From positions 1 to 34,966 of the forward strand of contig JADHXI010000015.1 of assembly GCA_016783065.1 (NCBI GenBank): a stretch of DNA of 34,966 nt, written 5' to 3'. The notes below the pieces were generated by a model. It was not told the DNA's origin. It was given only the letters and a program-made list of their open reading frames with translations, and ran no database searches. The position numbers and the translations under genes are program-made. Source of the stretch: Desulfobacteraceae bacterium (GTDB lineage: Bacteria; Desulfobacterota; DSM-4660; Desulfatiglandales; Desulfatiglandaceae). Positions 9,477-18,511 of the stretch are shown here, one piece after another (the stretch's first letter is position 1; every line of letters begins with the position of its first letter).

Positions 9477-11306
9477 ATGATTAACGAAACAATGACAAAA
9501 CAGGAGAGGCTACAGGCTGCCATCTCCCTTGAGCCCGTGGACCGGAACCCGGTCTTTCCCATCCTGATCACGACCGCCCCCAGGTTATACGGAATTACCC
9601 AGGCAGAGGCGTGGCTTGATCACAGCGTGGCCCGAGAGGCCCTGATCAGATGCTTTGAGGAATTTGGATACGATTACGGGAGCAAACCCAATTATTACTA
9701 CCCCATGCTACCGGGAAAATTGTGCGGTGCACCCGTACGCAACCTGATCCCCGGAAAACAGTTGGAAGAGGATGCCCTCTATCAAATAGACGAGAGGGTC
9801 CTCTTTGCCCGGGAGGACTACGACAAGATCGTAGCCCTTGGGTGGAACGGCTTCTGGGGTGAGCATTATGGGAAGATCAGCAAAAAGACATTGGAAGAAT
9901 TCAAGATAATGCAGTCCATCAGCAACCAGCTCTATGTCGACGACACGAAGATCTGTGAGGAAAGGGGGATGCCCATCTTCCTGGGGGTGGCTGTGGACTC
10001 TGTGCTGATGGCCTTCTCACTTTGCCGGACCCTGACCGAATTCACAAGAGACCTCTATGAAGTCCCGGACAAAGTGGAGACCGCCATGGAGGCATCCTGC
10101 GACGATTTGATCTCCAATGCCATACAGGTCTGCAAGAACAATGGAAAGGACGTGGCATTTATTGTTCTTGAGAGAGGTTCTGGCTTTTACTACCGGCTCC
10201 CCCTGTTTGAGCGTTTCGAGTGGCCCTTTCTCCAGCGTTATGTGGAGGCCTTCCTGTCAGAGGGAATCACGCCATGGCTGCACTTTGACACCGACTGGGG
10301 AATAAATCTCCCCTATCTGAAAGAGCTTCCCAGGGCAAAATGTGTCTGCGACCTGGACGGCACCACAGATATCTTCAAGGCCAAAGAGATACTCGGGGGT
10401 CACATGTGCATCAGCGGTGACGTCCCCGCAAGTCTCCTGACCTTGGGAAAACCGGAAGAGGTTGTGGACTACTGCAAAAGGCTTATCGATGGGGTGGGTC
10501 AAGACGGTGGTTTCATGTTGACCTCCGGGTGCGAATGCCCCATAGACGCAAGACCTGAAAATATCAGGGCCATGGTGGAAACAGGAAAAACATACCGGGG
10601 CAAGAAGCGTGACGTCAGGATAAAACGCCCTGAACCCCTTAAGGAAAAGGCGGTCGAAGAAATTGAGCTCACAGGGGAAATCGCCCAGGCGGTGGCTCGA
10701 CTCCAATACAAAGATGTGATGGGTCTGGTGGAAAAGGCCACCGGAGAAGGCATGGGTCCCCTGGCGATCCTAAATGAATGCCGTGCCGGCATGGACCAGG
10801 TCGGAGAATTATACAGCAGCGGAGACTATTTTCTCTCTGAACTGATTATGTCGGCCAACATCTTCAAAAAGGTAGTAGGGATACTGGAACCCCTTCTCAT
10901 AAAAGATCAGCAGGATCTTTCCCTGGGCGCAGTGGTCCTTTCAACACCCAAAGGCGACATCCACGATATCGGGAAAGACATTGTGGCCACCCTTTTTAAG
11001 GTGTCCGGGTTTGAGGTTATGGACCTGGGTGTGGATGTGGCACCCGAAGCGATTGTGGATGCGGTTACCGAGTCGGGGGCAAAGATCATTGCCATGTCCG
11101 CCCTCATCACACCCACCTTTGAGTCCATGAAGCGAGCGGTGGAATTGTTGGAGGAGAGGCAGATGAGGAAGGGCCGTTATGTCATTATTGGGGGCGGTCC
11201 CACCACCCCCACGGTTCGCGACTATGTGCGTGCCGACGCCTGGACCCTCGATCCCAAGGAAGGCGTCAATTGGTGTAAGCGTTTTCTCGAAGATGGAGGG
11301 GAATGA
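9477..11306 (+). CDS. UroD/MtaA-type methyltransferase fused to corrinoid-binding domain
   Basis: The 609-residue protein has two parts. Residues 1-375 match the uroporphyrinogen decarboxylase/MtaA methyltransferase fold, with candidate metal ligands His269 (LHFDTDWG) and Cys352/Cys354 (TSGCECPIDARPENI). Residues 395-609 form a corrinoid protein: a helical cap, then the cobalamin motif GDIHDIG (493-499, His496 as lower cobalt ligand) and a late GGGP turn. MtaC-like and MtaA-like functions are usually separate proteins, so this could carry its own methyl carrier and move methyl groups between a donor and a folate, thiol or similar acceptor in the cytoplasm. The substrate cannot be read from sequence. 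The start is set by GAGGAG nine bases upstream. It is monocistronic and convergent with the receiver gene. Confidence 0.85.
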   Translation: MINETMTKQERLQAAISLEPVDRNPVFPILITTAPRLYGITQAEAWLDHSVAREALIRCFEEFGYDYGSKPNYYYPMLPGKLCGAPVRNLIPGKQLEEDALYQIDERVLFAREDYDKIVALGWNGFWGEHYGKISKKTLEEFKIMQSISNQLYVDDTKICEERGMPIFLGVAVDSVLMAFSLCRTLTEFTRDLYEVPDKVETAMEASCDDLISNAIQVCKNNGKDVAFIVLERGSGFYYRLPLFERFEWPFLQRYVEAFLSEGITPWLHFDTDWGINLPYLKELPRAKCVCDLDGTTDIFKAKEILGGHMCISGDVPASLLTLGKPEEVVDYCKRLIDGVGQDGGFMLTSGCECPIDARPENIRAMVETGKTYRGKKRDVRIKRPEPLKEKAVEEIELTGEIAQAVARLQYKDVMGLVEKATGEGMGPLAILNECRAGMDQVGELYSSGDYFLSELIMSANIFKKVVGILEPLLIKDQQDLSLGAVVLSTPKGDIHDIGKDIVATLFKVSGFEVMDLGVDVAPEAIVDAVTESGAKIIAMSALITPTFESMKRAVELLEERQMRKGRYVIIGGGPTTPTVRDYVRADAWTLDPKEGVNWCKRFLEDGGE

Positions 11307-11327
11307 TTGGGGTGAGGGGCAACCGAT

Positions 11328-11720
11328 TTACTTCAAGCAGTTTTGAATCACCTCAAGAAGTTCTTCAGGTTCCGGCGGCTTTTCAATATAGCCCTCGGGA
11401 TCCGGAATATTCTCTCCCTTATATTCATTCAGAACCCTCTGGGAATGGAAGAAGGTCTTCTTGGAGAGCGCAGAGAGCATTATGACGGGGATATCCTTTA
11501 GTTCCTGATCGATCTTTAGATCCCGGTACAGGCCTATCCCGCTCTCTTTCGGCATCATTACATCCAATATGATCAGAGATGGCCTATTCTTGCGCGCGAC
11601 CTCCAATCCCTCTTTTCCATCTACCGCAGAGAGGGGCTTATATCCGTTTGTTTCCAGCAGGGTCGATACATAAATTCTCATATCCAGTTCATCATCCACA
11701 ACCAGGATCCTCTTACGCAA
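11328..11720 (-). CDS. Single-domain response regulator (receiver paralogue A)
   Basis: The 130-residue protein is only a CheY-like receiver. The acidic pair is in LVVDDELDMR, the phospho-acceptor Asp in LIILDVMMPKESG, the conserved Ser in IMLSAL and the Lys in YIEKPPEPEE. It has no output domain, so it should act by protein contact or as a phosphate shuttle. A segment KKTFFHSQ after the Ser is shared with the receiver at 28956-29354. It follows the receiver-kinase at 11786-12946, and the two genes with the heme kinase form a minus-strand unit. Confidence 0.92.
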   Translation of the reverse strand: MRKRILVVDDELDMRIYVSTLLETNGYKPLSAVDGKEGLEVARKNRPSLIILDVMMPKESGIGLYRDLKIDQELKDIPVIMLSALSKKTFFHSQRVLNEYKGENIPDPEGYIEKPPEPEELLEVIQNCLK

Positions 11721-11785
11721 TTTATCCCTCCCTAACCCGGATAGACCGGAGAATTCAATAGTGAATCGTGTCCACTTGACGTTGA

Positions 11786-12946
11786 CTACGGGGTTTTGCC
11801 CGACCCAGACGCTTGCTCGTTTGAAGGCAGCCTTATGAAAAACTTTGTGCCCTTTCCCCTCCTTGATTCACACCCTATGTCCCCGTTGTGCTCGTCCACG
11901 ATCTTCTTGGTAATCATCAGACCCAAGCCTGTGCCTTGACTGCCCTTTGTGCTGAAAAACCGTTGAAATATCTTACCTCTGGTCTCTTTGTCCATACCGC
12001 AGCCCTTATCCGCCACCTGGTATTCCACGGCACAGTTTTTGCCCTTTGATGACCGCAAAAAGACCGCTCGGCCAGTCTCGGAACAGCTGATATCGTTACA
12101 GGCATCAATGGCGTTTGTCACCAGATTGAGCAGGCAGCGATGAATCCCCTCCGGGTCCAGCCATATCTCCGGAAGTCCCCTGTCCAGTTCAATGTGAAGG
12201 GTAACACCATTTTCACGGGCATGGGGAAGCATCAAATCATAGACCTCCTGAATAAGCCGGTTGGGGTCACACAATTGGTAGTCAGGTTCTCGCTCCTTGG
12301 CATAATTGAGGAGATCCATGGCCAGGCCCTTAATTTTGCTTACATTTCCCTTGACCATATCCCAGCCCTGGCAGAGGTACTTTTCATTTTTCAGCTCAAG
12401 CCCCTTTTCCAGGACAAAGGCGCCTCCGGTTAAACCACCGGTTATATTTTTTATTGCATGGGCTATGGCTGCCACGGTCTGGCCCACAACGGCCAGCCTT
12501 TCCGCCTCCATCAGCTTTTTTGTCTTTTCTTCAACAAGCCCCTCCAAATTCTCCGTGTATTCCCTTAGTTTCCTCCTGAGACGCATACTCTCCCCGGCCC
12601 TCTTGAGGGCGATCCCCAAGACGTCATCATTAATGGGTTTGGTGACAAAATCGGTTGCGTTGGCTTTTAGACTCTCAATGGCCAGCTTCATGTCTCCATG
12701 TCCCGTGATCATGATCACTTCCGTCTCAGGCCTCTCTTCCTTTATCCTCTGGAGCAGATCGATGCCATCCATCCCCGGCATCTTTATATCTGTCAGCACG
12801 ATGGGGGGGCGCTCCTTACGAAACAGACGCAGGGCCTCTTCCCCGCCTCCGGCCGTCAGCACCTCATACCCCCTGTCTTTCAAGGAGATGCCAAGGACCT
12901 TGCGAATACCCTCCTCATCATCCACTAGAAGAATCGTTTCACCCAT
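11786..12946 (-). CDS. Receiver-histidine kinase hybrid
   Basis: The 386-residue soluble protein has an N-terminal receiver (acidic pair 9-10, phospho-Asp53 in LTDIKMPGMDG, Thr81, Lys103), a coiled linker (about 118-150), a dimerisation domain with His163 in AIAHAIKN and an ATPase domain with NLVTNAIDA (N box) and GTGLGL (G2 box). The residue after His is Ala rather than the usual Glu, which may alter autokinase or phosphatase activity. It starts 6 bp after the stop of the membrane kinase, so it likely takes phosphate from that kinase. No membrane segment or DNA-binding domain is seen. Confidence 0.92.
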   Translation of the reverse strand: MGETILLVDDEEGIRKVLGISLKDRGYEVLTAGGGEEALRLFRKERPPIVLTDIKMPGMDGIDLLQRIKEERPETEVIMITGHGDMKLAIESLKANATDFVTKPINDDVLGIALKRAGESMRLRRKLREYTENLEGLVEEKTKKLMEAERLAVVGQTVAAIAHAIKNITGGLTGGAFVLEKGLELKNEKYLCQGWDMVKGNVSKIKGLAMDLLNYAKEREPDYQLCDPNRLIQEVYDLMLPHARENGVTLHIELDRGLPEIWLDPEGIHRCLLNLVTNAIDACNDISCSETGRAVFLRSSKGKNCAVEYQVADKGCGMDKETRGKIFQRFFSTKGSQGTGLGLMITKKIVDEHNGDIGCESRRGKGTKFFIRLPSNEQASGSGKTP

Positions 12947-12952
12947 CGGGCC

Positions 12953-15232
12953 TCACTTCGGAACAGGAAATTTGATAATAAACCTACTGCCCTCACCTTC
13001 CCGGGTCTCAACATCAACGGTTCCGTCATAATTCTGCACAATGCCGTAGCTGATGGAAAGTCCCAATCCGGTGCCCTTGCCCACTTCCTTGGTGGTGAAA
13101 AAGGGTTCAAAAACCTTGTCCAGGTTAGATTTCGAGATGCCGGCCCCCGTATCCTCTATCTCTATGATAACGAAACCGTCCAGGAGGCTGGTTCTGAGAA
13201 CTATCCGCTTCTTTCCCTTGTCACCACCCTGTTCCCACTTCTCTTCGATGGCATCCCTCGCATTGATCAGCAAATTGACAAAGACCTGCTCCAACCGATT
13301 CGAATCAGCCATGATGGGTGGGAGATCTTTTGCCAGATCCCTCACCACCTCTATCTCGCGAAGCTTTAATTGCTGAATGAAGATATCAAGAGACCTGTCC
13401 AGTGCCTCGTTGACCTGCACCTCCTCCTTTTTGACGTCTGATTTACGGCCGAATTCCCTCATATGGTTTATAATTCGTGAGGCCCGATCCACATGGCTAT
13501 CCATCTCTTGAGCCATTGTGTTGAGTATCTCATCCTTGATGGGTTCGTTAGCCTCGGCCTTTCTCCTCAGATAACTACTTGCGGTCTTGATAACGGAAAG
13601 GGGCTGATTCAACTCGTGGGCGACCCCGGTGGCCATTTCCCCGAGGGTCGCCATCTTACTGGCCTGTATGAGCTGCTGTTCTGCCATGAGCCTCGTGGTA
13701 ATATCGCTTGTGGTGACCAACAGGACCTTCCGTCCCAGGTAGTCAGAAGCCGAAACCCGGATGTTGACGTAAATGACATTGCCATCCTTTCGGGTCTGTC
13801 TCACCTGATTCAGGATATCAAACCCCTTTATCTTAGCTTCATACTGTTCCCGTTCCTCTTCTTCTTCAAAGAGATTGAGGAAGGATGTCATAAACAGCGA
13901 CTCCTTGTCGAATCCGTAGACAGTGGCCACAGCGTCATTAGAGTCCAGAATCTCAAGGGTCTTTTCATCAAGGACAAAAATCGGGTTGGGCATGGTATTG
14001 AAGATGGTTCGATATTTCTCCTCCGACTTCTCCACCTCCCATTCCAACCGCTTCATCTCAGTCACGTCAAGACACATCTCCATTGCCGCCGTAATCTCGC
14101 CTTTGGAATCCCTGATCGGGGAAGTCCTCACCAGCCAGAAAGAACGGGTGCCATCTTTGTTGATACCTTCTTCTTCACTATGATGCGACTTACCGTCTTC
14201 AAAGGTCTTCAAGACGGGACATATCTCGCATCTCTCAGAACGGCCTTTATAGGCCTTAAAGCAGTAATCCCCGAGTCTCGGGGCAAATGTCTCGGCAAAC
14301 TCGCGGTTGTATCTGATGAGTCTCAAATTCCTGTCCTGAACGGTGATATAACATGGGGCAATCTCAAAGATACGCTGGTATTCCTCCTTTTGTTTGTTTA
14401 GCTCCTCCTGTTTCTTCCCGATCTCTCTGCCCATTTGATCTATTGCGAGGGCCAACTGGCCTATTTCATCACCCCTGGCAATGTCTACGGAATAGTCATA
14501 TTCTCCATTGCCGATATGTCTGGTTCCCGCGATCAGTTTTTTGATGGGTCGATTTACAAATCTCATCAGAAAGAATCCCATAATGGCGGAAGTTCCCAAA
14601 AAAACAAGCAGGGCAAAGCCAACAATCCCCCTTTCATAGGAGGCGATGGAGCTGTCGGTATCCTTTAGGGAGACCTCCACATCCAGCCCGCCCAAAACCT
14701 TTTTCCCTTCAGGATGAACGTGGCACGCATTGGTTGAACAACCCGGTTCGTTATAGATGGGGCTGATGATCCCCAAGTGTCGGTCTCCATCGGGTGCAAC
14801 AAAGACACGCGTCCTTCCGGCCAGACCCACAGATCCCAAAGGAGGTTTTGTTCTATGGCAGATATCGCATGCCTCCGCCTTTATGTTTGTTACCTGATCT
14901 ATCTCTTCGGCCCTGTTGGAAAATTTGATTTGCCCCTTTTTATTGTAGATCCGAATACTTTTTATCTCTTTCTGCTGCGCGATATTATTGATGATCTGGT
15001 TTATATCGTCCCTTGAATTTAGCTTCATGGCGAAGTGGGTGCCCAGTCTTATGGTATTTCCCAACCTGTCAGCCCCCACCACGATGTTTTTGACCGTCCT
15101 TTCCTTAAACTGTTTGATGTTGTAGTAGGCCCAGGCGGATATAACCAGCAACAGGGTCAATCCGACATAGATAATCAGCCGGAAACCGAGGCTGCGGAAG
15201 ATATTCCGAAATCGAGAGGGTTTATTGGGCAT
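12953..15232 (-). CDS. Membrane histidine kinase with periplasmic diheme-type sensor domain
   Basis: The 759-residue protein (numbered from the ATG at 15232) has a transmembrane helix at 18-36, a periplasmic domain to about 202, a second helix at 203-222, HAMP (224-274), two PAS domains (about 284-394 and 404-514), His539 in VAHELNQP, and an ATPase domain ending near the C-terminus. The periplasmic domain has a heme c motif CDICH (122-126) and a longer CSTNACH (165-171, CX4CH). Covalent heme there could sense redox state, NO, CO or O2. The first PAS has a Cys cluster (CFKAYKGRSERCEICP). I prefer the ATG at 15232, which has GGAAGGGAAG upstream, over an in-frame ATG at 15280 without a clear ribosome site. 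Confidence 0.9.
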   Translation of the reverse strand: MPNKPSRFRNIFRSLGFRLIIYVGLTLLLVISAWAYYNIKQFKERTVKNIVVGADRLGNTIRLGTHFAMKLNSRDDINQIINNIAQQKEIKSIRIYNKKGQIKFSNRAEEIDQVTNIKAEACDICHRTKPPLGSVGLAGRTRVFVAPDGDRHLGIISPIYNEPGCSTNACHVHPEGKKVLGGLDVEVSLKDTDSSIASYERGIVGFALLVFLGTSAIMGFFLMRFVNRPIKKLIAGTRHIGNGEYDYSVDIARGDEIGQLALAIDQMGREIGKKQEELNKQKEEYQRIFEIAPCYITVQDRNLRLIRYNREFAETFAPRLGDYCFKAYKGRSERCEICPVLKTFEDGKSHHSEEEGINKDGTRSFWLVRTSPIRDSKGEITAAMEMCLDVTEMKRLEWEVEKSEEKYRTIFNTMPNPIFVLDEKTLEILDSNDAVATVYGFDKESLFMTSFLNLFEEEEEREQYEAKIKGFDILNQVRQTRKDGNVIYVNIRVSASDYLGRKVLLVTTSDITTRLMAEQQLIQASKMATLGEMATGVAHELNQPLSVIKTASSYLRRKAEANEPIKDEILNTMAQEMDSHVDRASRIINHMREFGRKSDVKKEEVQVNEALDRSLDIFIQQLKLREIEVVRDLAKDLPPIMADSNRLEQVFVNLLINARDAIEEKWEQGGDKGKKRIVLRTSLLDGFVIIEIEDTGAGISKSNLDKVFEPFFTTKEVGKGTGLGLSISYGIVQNYDGTVDVETREGEGSRFIIKFPVPK

Positions 15233-15280
15233 GAGACTTCCCTTCCAGGGAACTTCTGACCTGGCTTTACCTTTCCTCAT

Positions 15281-15594
15281 ATCTCATTATTTATACGCCG
15301 CTTAACATGTCAACATGAAAAACCTGCCCTCATTGTCCCCACAGATTTGCACAGGAAAAAAAGGGTGGACGAGGGGTGATATTTCTTCATCCACAGCAGG
15401 TGAGGCTTGCAATCCCTTGGCGTGTGTCATAATCTGTTAAAACGTCACATATCCTCTCCATTCCTACACCACGGTGCCCGAGTTTATGGAGAACTTACAA
15501 TTCCGCGGGTTTCCAAAATATCCACGGGGCCATTTGAAATTTCTATCTCCACGATGCCTTAATTTGCTTCGCTAACGCCTGCGTAAACATTGCT
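15281..15594. other. Divergent intergenic region, no feature recognised
   Basis: This roughly 314-bp gap separates the divergent kinases and must contain promoters for both. I see no sigma-54 site, RNA gene, repeat or strong terminator, and no convincing -35/-10 pair. Confidence 0.5.
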
Positions 15595-17217
15595 ATGGGA
15601 CCTGATAAAATGAGTACGGAACATTGGAAAGTGCTGATCATTGATGATGAAGAAGGTATCCGCAAGGTGATGTCTATCACCCTTTCGGATGCGGGCTATG
15701 AAGTACTGACTGCCGCTGACGGGGAGAGCGGGCTAAAATTGAGTGATGAAAAATCTCCGCAGATCATTCTCACAGATATTCGTATGCCCGGAATGGACGG
15801 TCTTGAGGTGCTCAAACAAATCAAAAAGGGGAATAGCAACAAAGAGGTAATCGTGGTGACGGCCTTTGGTGAAATGGAACTTGCTGTCCGCGCCTTACAG
15901 CTCGATGCCTCCGACTTCATCACCAAACCGATCCATGATGAGGCCCTATTTGTGGCCCTGGAGCGTGCCAAAGGGAGGTATAAAACCCGCAAAGAAATCG
16001 AGGATTATACCGAGATCTTGGAAGAAAGATGGATGGATACGGCCGAGGAACTGGCCAGGGCCTTTGATTTTCAGAATAACCTGATCGAGAGCTCCATTGA
16101 CGGGATTATGGCCTGGAAAAGAGACGGGAGAGTGATCACTTTTAACAAGGCCCTGCAACATATGTTGGGTTATTTCAAAGACGAAGTGATTGGAAAGATG
16201 TCATTTGACCAGTTTTTTCCCCCAGGGGGAGCCAAAGGGCTAAAGGAGAGCTTATATTCCGAGGCCTATGGAGGAAAAAATCAGCTCTTTCTCTTTGAGA
16301 CCAATCTCATTTCCAAGACTCAAAAAAAGCTCCCGGTCCAGCTTTCCGCACGGGTCCTCTTTGACGAGGGCAAAGAGATCGGAATCGTGGGATTTTTCAG
16401 GGACCTGAGAGAAATCAGGAGGCTTGAACAGCAGTTTACTGATCAGACACAGCTCCTTCACCAGGACAAAATGATCTCAATGGGCAGGCTGGCCGCAAGC
16501 ATGGTCCATGAGATCAACAACCCGCTTGCGGGTATCCTGAATTATATTCGGCTCATGATAAAGATCATAAAACGGGACACCCTGGAACCTGAAAAAATCA
16601 AGAAATTTCCACGTTACCTGGGTCTTGTGGAGAGTGAGACCAGCCGTTGCTCCAAAATCGTTTCCAACCTCCTCGCCTTCTCACGGAAGTCTGAAATGAA
16701 ATTTGCTGAAATCGATATGGCTGATCTCCTGCAAAGATGTGTTATGCTGAGCCAGCACAAACTCACCCTTCAGAACATTCAGATAAAGACCGAGTCTGAT
16801 CCTGCTGTTCCACCTATATGGGGCGACTTTAATCAGATCCAGCAATGCATCATAAATCTCATCTTCAATGCCATCGATGCAATGCCCGAGGGTGGTACCC
16901 TTGCCATAAGCAGTTCCTTTGAGGCAGGGGAAGGGGTTGTCCAGATAAAGGTCGAAGACACCGGATGCGGCATTGCCAAGGAAGACATCCCGTATATCTT
17001 CGACCGTTTTTTCACTACCAAAGAGGAGGGAAAAGGGATCGGACTTGGGCTTTCAACGGTTCAGGGCGTCATTGACCGGCATAAGGGCAGCATTGATGTC
17101 AGAAGTAAGCAGCGGGAAGGGACCACTGTCACCATCAAACTTCCTATCCCCACTCCTGATCCAGATCGACATCATCCCGTTCATACTGGGCATCTCTCAG
17201 TTTATTGGCTGCTTTGA
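15595..17217 (+). CDS. Receiver-PAS-histidine kinase hybrid
   Basis: The 540-residue soluble protein has an N-terminal receiver (acidic pair 17-18, phospho-Asp61 in LTDIRMPGMDG, Thr89, Lys111), a linker helix, a PAS domain (about 158-275), a dimerisation domain with His305 (SMVHEINNPLAG), and an ATPase domain with NLIFNAIDAMP and GIGLGLS. Its receiver resembles that of the kinase at 11786-12946, suggesting duplication. The last 17 residues (after IPTPDPD) go beyond the normal ATPase end and the gene overlaps the stop of the convergent selenoprotein gene by 74 bp. Start is uncertain: ATG at 15595 or at 15610 five codons later. It lacks an adjacent DNA-binding partner. Confidence 0.9.
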   Translation: MGPDKMSTEHWKVLIIDDEEGIRKVMSITLSDAGYEVLTAADGESGLKLSDEKSPQIILTDIRMPGMDGLEVLKQIKKGNSNKEVIVVTAFGEMELAVRALQLDASDFITKPIHDEALFVALERAKGRYKTRKEIEDYTEILEERWMDTAEELARAFDFQNNLIESSIDGIMAWKRDGRVITFNKALQHMLGYFKDEVIGKMSFDQFFPPGGAKGLKESLYSEAYGGKNQLFLFETNLISKTQKKLPVQLSARVLFDEGKEIGIVGFFRDLREIRRLEQQFTDQTQLLHQDKMISMGRLAASMVHEINNPLAGILNYIRLMIKIIKRDTLEPEKIKKFPRYLGLVESETSRCSKIVSNLLAFSRKSEMKFAEIDMADLLQRCVMLSQHKLTLQNIQIKTESDPAVPPIWGDFNQIQQCIINLIFNAIDAMPEGGTLAISSSFEAGEGVVQIKVEDTGCGIAKEDIPYIFDRFFTTKEEGKGIGLGLSTVQGVIDRHKGSIDVRSKQREGTTVTIKLPIPTPDPDRHHPVHTGHLSVYWLL

Positions 17218-18445
17218 TCTCTTCCTCGCTCCAGGGCTCCACAATCAGGGAATCCGCCACAAGTTCCCACAGGTATTTCACCTCTACCCCCAGGCCGTAT
17301 TCCTTGTCCAGGGACTTCATGATCTGGTCCCGGCAGTTGTGACAGGGGGCAACGACCATCTTGGCGCCCGTGTCCTTTATCTGTTTTGCCTTTACACGGC
17401 CGTAAAAGATCCTCTCCTGTTCATAGGGCATGGCCCAGGCACCGCCCCCGGCACCACAGCAGAAGTTGTTCATCTTGGCGGGATACATCTCCACATAGTT
17501 CTCGCAGCACTGCTGGGTGATCCACCGGGGCTCCTCGAAATAGCCGTGACCAAAGGTCTTAAACCCCTTGCGACCGTAGTTGCAGGGATCATGCATCGTG
17601 GTAAGCTCCTCATGGATGGATTTATCCAGCTTTATCCGCCCCGTCTCTATGTACTCCTTCAAAAGATCATGAACCGATATGACGTTGTATTTCTCAAAGA
17701 CCTCGGGAAACCAATTCTGCAGACCAAGCCTGGTCGCAAAGTAGGCGTGCCCTCATTCGGGCAACAGCAGCGTCTTACACTCCAATCGCTCCAGGTGCTC
17801 CACAATCCTCCCGACAAAGATCTTCATGGACTCATCATCACCGGAAAAAAGACCCCAGTTGACCCCCTCCCAGTTCTCAGAGGGCACGGTCCAGTCCTCT
17901 TTGGCCGCATAGAAAATGCGCCACCAGAACTTCATGTCATCAGGCTCCCCAAAGGGTTCCTTGGAATTGACGGTCAACAGGATATTGGCGCCCTTTTTGT
18001 CCACAGGGACATAAAACCCCGGAAACCCCTCATCCTCGTCCATCTCTTTGGCCAGATCCGCCAGTAGGAAGAGAAAATCATCCCTGGGTATGCCCAGGTT
18101 ATTTCCCCTCTCGAGATCCATCACCACACCCTTGTGGATGGGACCGGGCACCTTGTCCCTCTCACGAAGACCCCTTGCCTTGCGCATCATCTTGAGGATC
18201 TCAACCCCCTGGGGACAGGCATATTCACACCGGCCGCACAGGGTGCAGATCCAGGGGAATCGCGAATCAACCAATTCCTGATCAAGCCCAAGGGCCGCCA
18301 TACGCACGGCCTTCCTGGGGTCCATGCCATCCACACCAGTTACTGGACAGCCCCCAGCACAGGTCCCGCATGTAAAACATACATCGGCCCACTCAGGAGC
18401 AACCCGCAGTTTGCTCTCTTTTCGGTTTATGGCTAATGCCTCCAT
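17144..18445 (-). CDS. HdrD/TmcB-like iron-sulfur protein with in-frame TGA (predicted selenocysteine)
   Basis: Read through the TGA at 17753-17755, this is one 433-residue protein with selenocysteine at 231 (LLLPE-Sec-GHAYFATR). The N-terminal half has two [4Fe-4S] motifs, CFTCGTCAGGCP and CTLCGRCEYACP. The C-terminal half has a CCG domain: DPCNYG, NFCCGAGGG and APCHNC, the signature of heterodisulfide reductase-type catalytic subunits. Both halves are in the same frame, 30 codons lie between TGA and the next Met, and the paralogue at 33037-34299 has TGA at the same place. It is the last gene of the hdr cluster. The ATG at 18445 has GGAGGAGGT six bases upstream, so the TTG at 18460 is rejected. 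The substrate may be a disulfide such as the DsrC trisulfide; this is inference. Confidence 0.9.
17719..17737 (-). promoter_or_regulatory. Candidate bacterial SECIS hairpin
   Basis: On the minus strand GCGACCAGGCTTGGTCTGC folds into a 5-bp perfect stem (GACCA/TGGTC) extended by two pairs past a U bulge, with loop GGCT. The loop G is 23 nt after the TGA at 17755-17753, within the range known for bSECIS elements, and a G at the start of the loop is the known SelB contact feature. Confidence 0.7.
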
Positions 18446-18511
18446 CAACACCTCCTCCAAAAATTTACTTAGCGACTTATTTAGTTTTTTTCTATTTTTT
18501 AATGTTATTTT

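Noticed and set aside
17144-18460. Two independent genes (17144-17662 and 17753-18460) or a pseudogene
   Set aside because: Both parts are in one frame across a single TGA, domain order is complete, and a paralogue has the TGA at the same site with a SECIS-like hairpin.
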